This document shows, in pieces, positions 14,301-17,412 of a stretch of 17,412 nt of DNA (position 1 is its first letter; the number at the start of each line of letters is the position of its first letter). Source of the stretch: Ruminococcus sp. UBA3665 (GTDB lineage Bacteria; Bacillota; Clostridia; Oscillospirales; Ruminococcaceae); the NCBI GenBank assembly GCA_002373165.1, contig DFJS01000070.1, positions 1 to 17,412 of the forward strand, given 5' to 3'. Position numbers and translations under genes: made by a program. The notes beneath the pieces were generated by a model. The model had not been told where the DNA came from and did not search any database. It was given only the letters and a program-made list of their open reading frames with translations.

Positions 14301-17300
14301 ATGTCTGTTTTCCGTGTTTATGTTGAAAAAAAACCTGCCTACGCCGTTGAAGCACAGTCAGTCCTGAACGACCTGCGCACTGCCCTGCGGCTGAATCTGT
14401 CAGGTGTCCGCATTCTGAACCGCTATGATGCCGATCAGCTTAGTGAAGAAGATTTTCAGAGAGCCATCCCGACAGTATTCTCCGAACCTGCTGTAGATGA
14501 AGTATATCACGAACTTCCTGCACTTGCCGAGGGCGAAAAAATGTTTGCTGTGGAATATCTTCCCGGCCAGTTTGACCAGCGTGCCGACAGCTGCGAACAA
14601 TGTATCCAGATTCTGACACAGAAAGAACGCTGCCGCGTGAAAAACGCCAGAATTTATATTCTTTCCGGCGTGGATTCTGATGCCGATTTCGAGGCAATCA
14701 AAAAATATCTCATCAACCCTGTAGAAAGCCGTGAGGCGACACTCAAACCTTACAAGACACTGGATACTAATTATGATATCCCTACTACGGTAGAAGTACT
14801 GGAGCGTTTTATTGACCTTAACGAAGCCGGACTGAATAAATTCATCCAGGAATTCGGCCTTGCCATGGATTATGATGATATTAAATTCTGTCAGGATTAC
14901 TTCCGCAATACAGAACACCGTGACCCGACTATCACAGAAATCCGCATGATTGATACTTACTGGAGCGATCACTGCCGTCATACTACATTCCTGACTAATA
15001 TCCAGAATGTCAATATTCCTACGGATTATATTAAAAATACTTATCAGGAATATCTTGATGACAGAAAAGCTCTCGGCAGAGAAGAAAAGCCGCTGACTCT
15101 GATGGACCTTGCCACAATGGGTGCCAGAAAGCTGAAAGCTGACGGTCTGCTGAAAGATCTCGACGAAAGCGAGGAAATCAATGCATGTTCTGTCAAGATC
15201 AAGGCGAATATCGACGGCGAAGAAGCTGACTGGATTCTGATGTTCAAGAACGAAACGCATAATCACCCGACTGAAATTGAACCCTTTGGCGGCGCGGCAA
15301 CCTGTCTGGGCGGCGCAATCAGAGACCCGCTTTCCGGACGTTCCTATGTTTATCAGGCAATGCGTGTGACAGGTGCGGCAAATCCGCTTGTTCCGGTAGA
15401 AGATACCATTGCTGGAAAACTTCCTCAGAGAAAAATCACAGTCGGCGCGGCCAACGGCTACAGCTCCTACGGCAACCAGATTGGTCTGGCAACCGGCCAT
15501 GTGGCAGAAGTCTATCATCCCGGCTATATGGCGAAAAGACTGGAAATCGGCGCAGTTCTTGGCGCAGCTCCGGCTGAAAATATCCGCCGTGAACGTCCTG
15601 TCCCCGGCGATGTTGTCATCCTGCTGGGCGGCAAAACCGGCCGTGACGGCTGCGGCGGCGCAACAGGCTCTTCCAAATCCCATACGCTGGAATCTCTCGA
15701 ATCCTGCGGCGCAGAAGTCCAGAAAGGCAACCCTGCCGAAGAACGCAAACTCCAGAGACTGTTCCGCAATCCGGAAGTTACTTCCATGATCAAACGCTGC
15801 AATGACTTCGGTGCCGGCGGTGTTTCCGTTGCCATCGGCGAACTGACTGACGGTCTGATTATCGATCTCGGTGCTGTGCCGAAAAAATATGACGGTCTGG
15901 ACGGCACAGAAATTGCTATTTCTGAATCCCAGGAAAGAATGGCGGTAGTCGTTGCGCCGGAAGATGCCGAAAAATTCATTGCCGAAGCGGCAAAAGAAAA
16001 TCTTCAGGCAACCAAAGTCGCCGATGTTGTGGAAGAACCCAGACTCAAGATGATCTGGAACGGCAGCACTATCGTTGATCTTTCCAGAGATTTCCTGAAT
16101 TCCAACGGCGCAGTGAAATATACAGATATCGAAATTGAACAGCCGTTTGCAGATCATTCCGAAACGCCGGAAAATTCTCCTGTCAGCTGGTCGGAAATGA
16201 TGGCAGATCTGAATGTCTGCTCCCAGAAAGGCCTTGTGGAAAAATTCGACTCGACAATCGGCGCAGGCACTGTCCTGATGCCTTACGGCGGAGCTTATCA
16301 GATGTCGCCTTCTCAGGCAATGGCCTGCAAGCTTCCTGTCCTGAACGGCGAAACAGATACATGCTCCCTGATGGGCTGGGGCTATAATCCGAATATCAGC
16401 GTCAGAAGTCCGTATCACGGCGCAATGCTGGCAGTCGTTGAATCTATTGCCAAAGTCATCGCCGCAGGCGGCAAACGTTCTCACTGCTGGCTGACATTCC
16501 AGGAATATTTTGAGAGAACACAGAATGATCCGAAACGCTGGGGCAAACCTCTGGCCGCTCTGCTGGGTGCCTATAAAGCACAGCTGGAACTCGGCTGCGG
16601 TTCAATCGGCGGCAAAGACTCTATGTCCGGTACGTTTGAGCATATCGATGTACCGCCGACTCTGGTATCTTTTGCTGTTTCAACAGCAAGTTCCGGAAAA
16701 ATAGTTTCGACTGAATTCAAAAATGCCGGCGATAAAGTCATTTTACTGGCTCCTGAATATGACGAAAACGGTCTGCCTGATTTCGGCAGCATCAGAAATA
16801 TTTTCGATCAGATGGAACAAATCATTGCTGACGGCAGAGCAAAGGCAGTCTGGACAGTCGGCTATGCAGGCGTTGCTGAAGGCATTGCAAAAATGGCAAT
16901 GGGCAATAAAATCGGCTTCCAGTTTGCCGGACAGGTTTCCAATGAACTGCTGTTCAAAGAACGCTATGGTTCGTTTATCGTTGAACTGGATGGTGATGCA
17001 AAACAGGAAGAATTTGTACTTGGTCAGACTATCGAAGATTATAAAATCTATACACTGGATTATTCTGTTTCTCTGGAATCTCTCCAGAGAATCTGGGAAG
17101 AAAAACTGGAATCTGTCTTCCCGTGCAGAATCAGGACAACTGACGAAAAACCGGAAATTTACAGCTTCAAAGCCGAAACACATCCTGCTCCGGCAATTCA
17201 TACCGCAAAGCCGAGAGTATTCATTCCGGCATTCCCCGGCACAAACTGCGAATATGATTCTGCAAGAGCATTTGAAAAAGCCGGTGCTCTGACTGATATT

Positions 17301-17412
17301 CTTGTCATCCGGAATCTGTCTGCAAATGATATCGAAGAATCTGTCAAGATTGCCGCACAGAAAATTGCAGAATCCCAGATTGTCATGCTGCCCGGCGGCT
17401 TCTCCGGCGGCG
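14301..17412 (+). CDS. purL: Phosphoribosylformylglycinamidine synthase, single-chain (partial, cut by the right edge)
   Basis: Fourth step of de novo purine synthesis: converts FGAR, glutamine and ATP to FGAM in the cytosol. The frame is open from ATG 14301 (AGGAGG about 8 nt upstream) to the window end, 1037 codons. It has an N-terminal PurS-like and linker part, then the synthetase core: YWSDHCRHTTF (220-230) and NETHNHPTEIEPFGGAAT (317-334), both FGAM-synthase signatures, followed by GGKTGRDGCGGATGSS and a second AIRS-like half containing GGKDSMSGT. The C-terminal glutamine amidotransferase domain starts near residue 972 (RVFIPAFPGTNCEYDSA) and reaches LPGGFSGG at the edge; its catalytic Cys lies beyond the window. 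Fusion of synthetase and amidotransferase marks the long single-chain PurL used by many Clostridia and Bacteroidetes, unlike the split PurS-PurL-PurQ of Bacillus. It is transcribed divergently from the Ter cluster. Confidence 0.97.
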   Translation, partial: MSVFRVYVEKKPAYAVEAQSVLNDLRTALRLNLSGVRILNRYDADQLSEEDFQRAIPTVFSEPAVDEVYHELPALAEGEKMFAVEYLPGQFDQRADSCEQCIQILTQKERCRVKNARIYILSGVDSDADFEAIKKYLINPVESREATLKPYKTLDTNYDIPTTVEVLERFIDLNEAGLNKFIQEFGLAMDYDDIKFCQDYFRNTEHRDPTITEIRMIDTYWSDHCRHTTFLTNIQNVNIPTDYIKNTYQEYLDDRKALGREEKPLTLMDLATMGARKLKADGLLKDLDESEEINACSVKIKANIDGEEADWILMFKNETHNHPTEIEPFGGAATCLGGAIRDPLSGRSYVYQAMRVTGAANPLVPVEDTIAGKLPQRKITVGAANGYSSYGNQIGLATGHVAEVYHPGYMAKRLEIGAVLGAAPAENIRRERPVPGDVVILLGGKTGRDGCGGATGSSKSHTLESLESCGAEVQKGNPAEERKLQRLFRNPEVTSMIKRCNDFGAGGVSVAIGELTDGLIIDLGAVPKKYDGLDGTEIAISESQERMAVVVAPEDAEKFIAEAAKENLQATKVADVVEEPRLKMIWNGSTIVDLSRDFLNSNGAVKYTDIEIEQPFADHSETPENSPVSWSEMMADLNVCSQKGLVEKFDSTIGAGTVLMPYGGAYQMSPSQAMACKLPVLNGETDTCSLMGWGYNPNISVRSPYHGAMLAVVESIAKVIAAGGKRSHCWLTFQEYFERTQNDPKRWGKPLAALLGAYKAQLELGCGSIGGKDSMSGTFEHIDVPPTLVSFAVSTASSGKIVSTEFKNAGDKVILLAPEYDENGLPDFGSIRNIFDQMEQIIADGRAKAVWTVGYAGVAEGIAKMAMGNKIGFQFAGQVSNELLFKERYGSFIVELDGDAKQEEFVLGQTIEDYKIYTLDYSVSLESLQRIWEEKLESVFPCRIRTTDEKPEIYSFKAETHPAPAIHTAKPRVFIPAFPGTNCEYDSARAFEKAGALTDILVIRNLSANDIEESVKIAAQKIAESQIVMLPGGFSGG

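Noticed and set aside
14400..16484. A 694-codon open frame on the minus strand opposite purL
   Set aside because: It lies entirely within the purL coding sequence, has no SD, is rich in Cys/Phe/Ile with no domain I recognise, and fits the codon-bias mirror of a real gene. purL has unmistakable catalytic motifs.

Overview
The window looks like a chromosomal segment of a low-to-moderate GC Gram-positive gut bacterium, most likely a Clostridia member of the Ruminococcus / Oscillospiraceae type. The basis is strong AGGAGG-type ribosome binding sites, AT-rich intergenic regions with sigma-A-like promoters, a long single-chain PurL, and a Sec-exported surface protein built from CnaB/SpaA-like domains. 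The genus is an inference; no rRNA or tRNA is present to settle it.

Layout. Positions 1-3274 (minus strand) hold the N-terminal ~1091 codons of a large secreted adhesin-like protein, cut by the left edge. It has a signal peptide, a region resembling a 'choice-of-anchor A' adhesive domain, and then alternating prealbumin-fold domains. These carry the Lys/Glu/Asp signature of the isopeptide-forming CnaB2 domain from which SpyCatcher/SpyTag was derived. Positions 3508-14025 (all minus strand) hold a tellurium-resistance-type (Ter) stress cluster. In transcription order it encodes a PMCA-type Ca2+ P-type ATPase, two canonical TerD proteins, a TerA-type protein, a third and more divergent TerD, a fusion of a CbbX-like AAA+ domain to a TerD-like domain, and a four-gene 'biosynthetic' module (CitE/HpcH-like lyase, PRTase-TRSP, StiP-type PRTase-PELOTA, HAD phosphatase). 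Positions 14301-17412 (plus strand) hold purL, transcribed divergently and cut by the right edge.

How it fits together. The TerD paralogues carry the acidic Ca2+-binding motif known for this family, and the first gene is a Ca2+ pump, so the cluster plausibly links Ca2+ handling to a Ter response. The four downstream enzymes match the module that Anantharaman, Iyer and Aravind described in Ter systems and proposed to make a nucleoside-like metabolite; the product is unknown. Two strong intrinsic terminators split the cluster into ATPase-TerD genes / AAA-TerD / biosynthetic module, which suggests graded or conditional expression. A third terminator ends the cluster, with the last stop codon lying in its loop. 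No terB, terC or terY homologue is visible in the window.

The most unusual items are the AAA+-TerD fusion, whose Walker B and Ca2+ motifs both look degenerate, the terminator whose U-tract abuts that gene's ribosome binding site, and the duplicated two-domain SpyCatcher-like unit in the surface protein. No tRNA, rRNA, CRISPR array, transposase or integrase was found.
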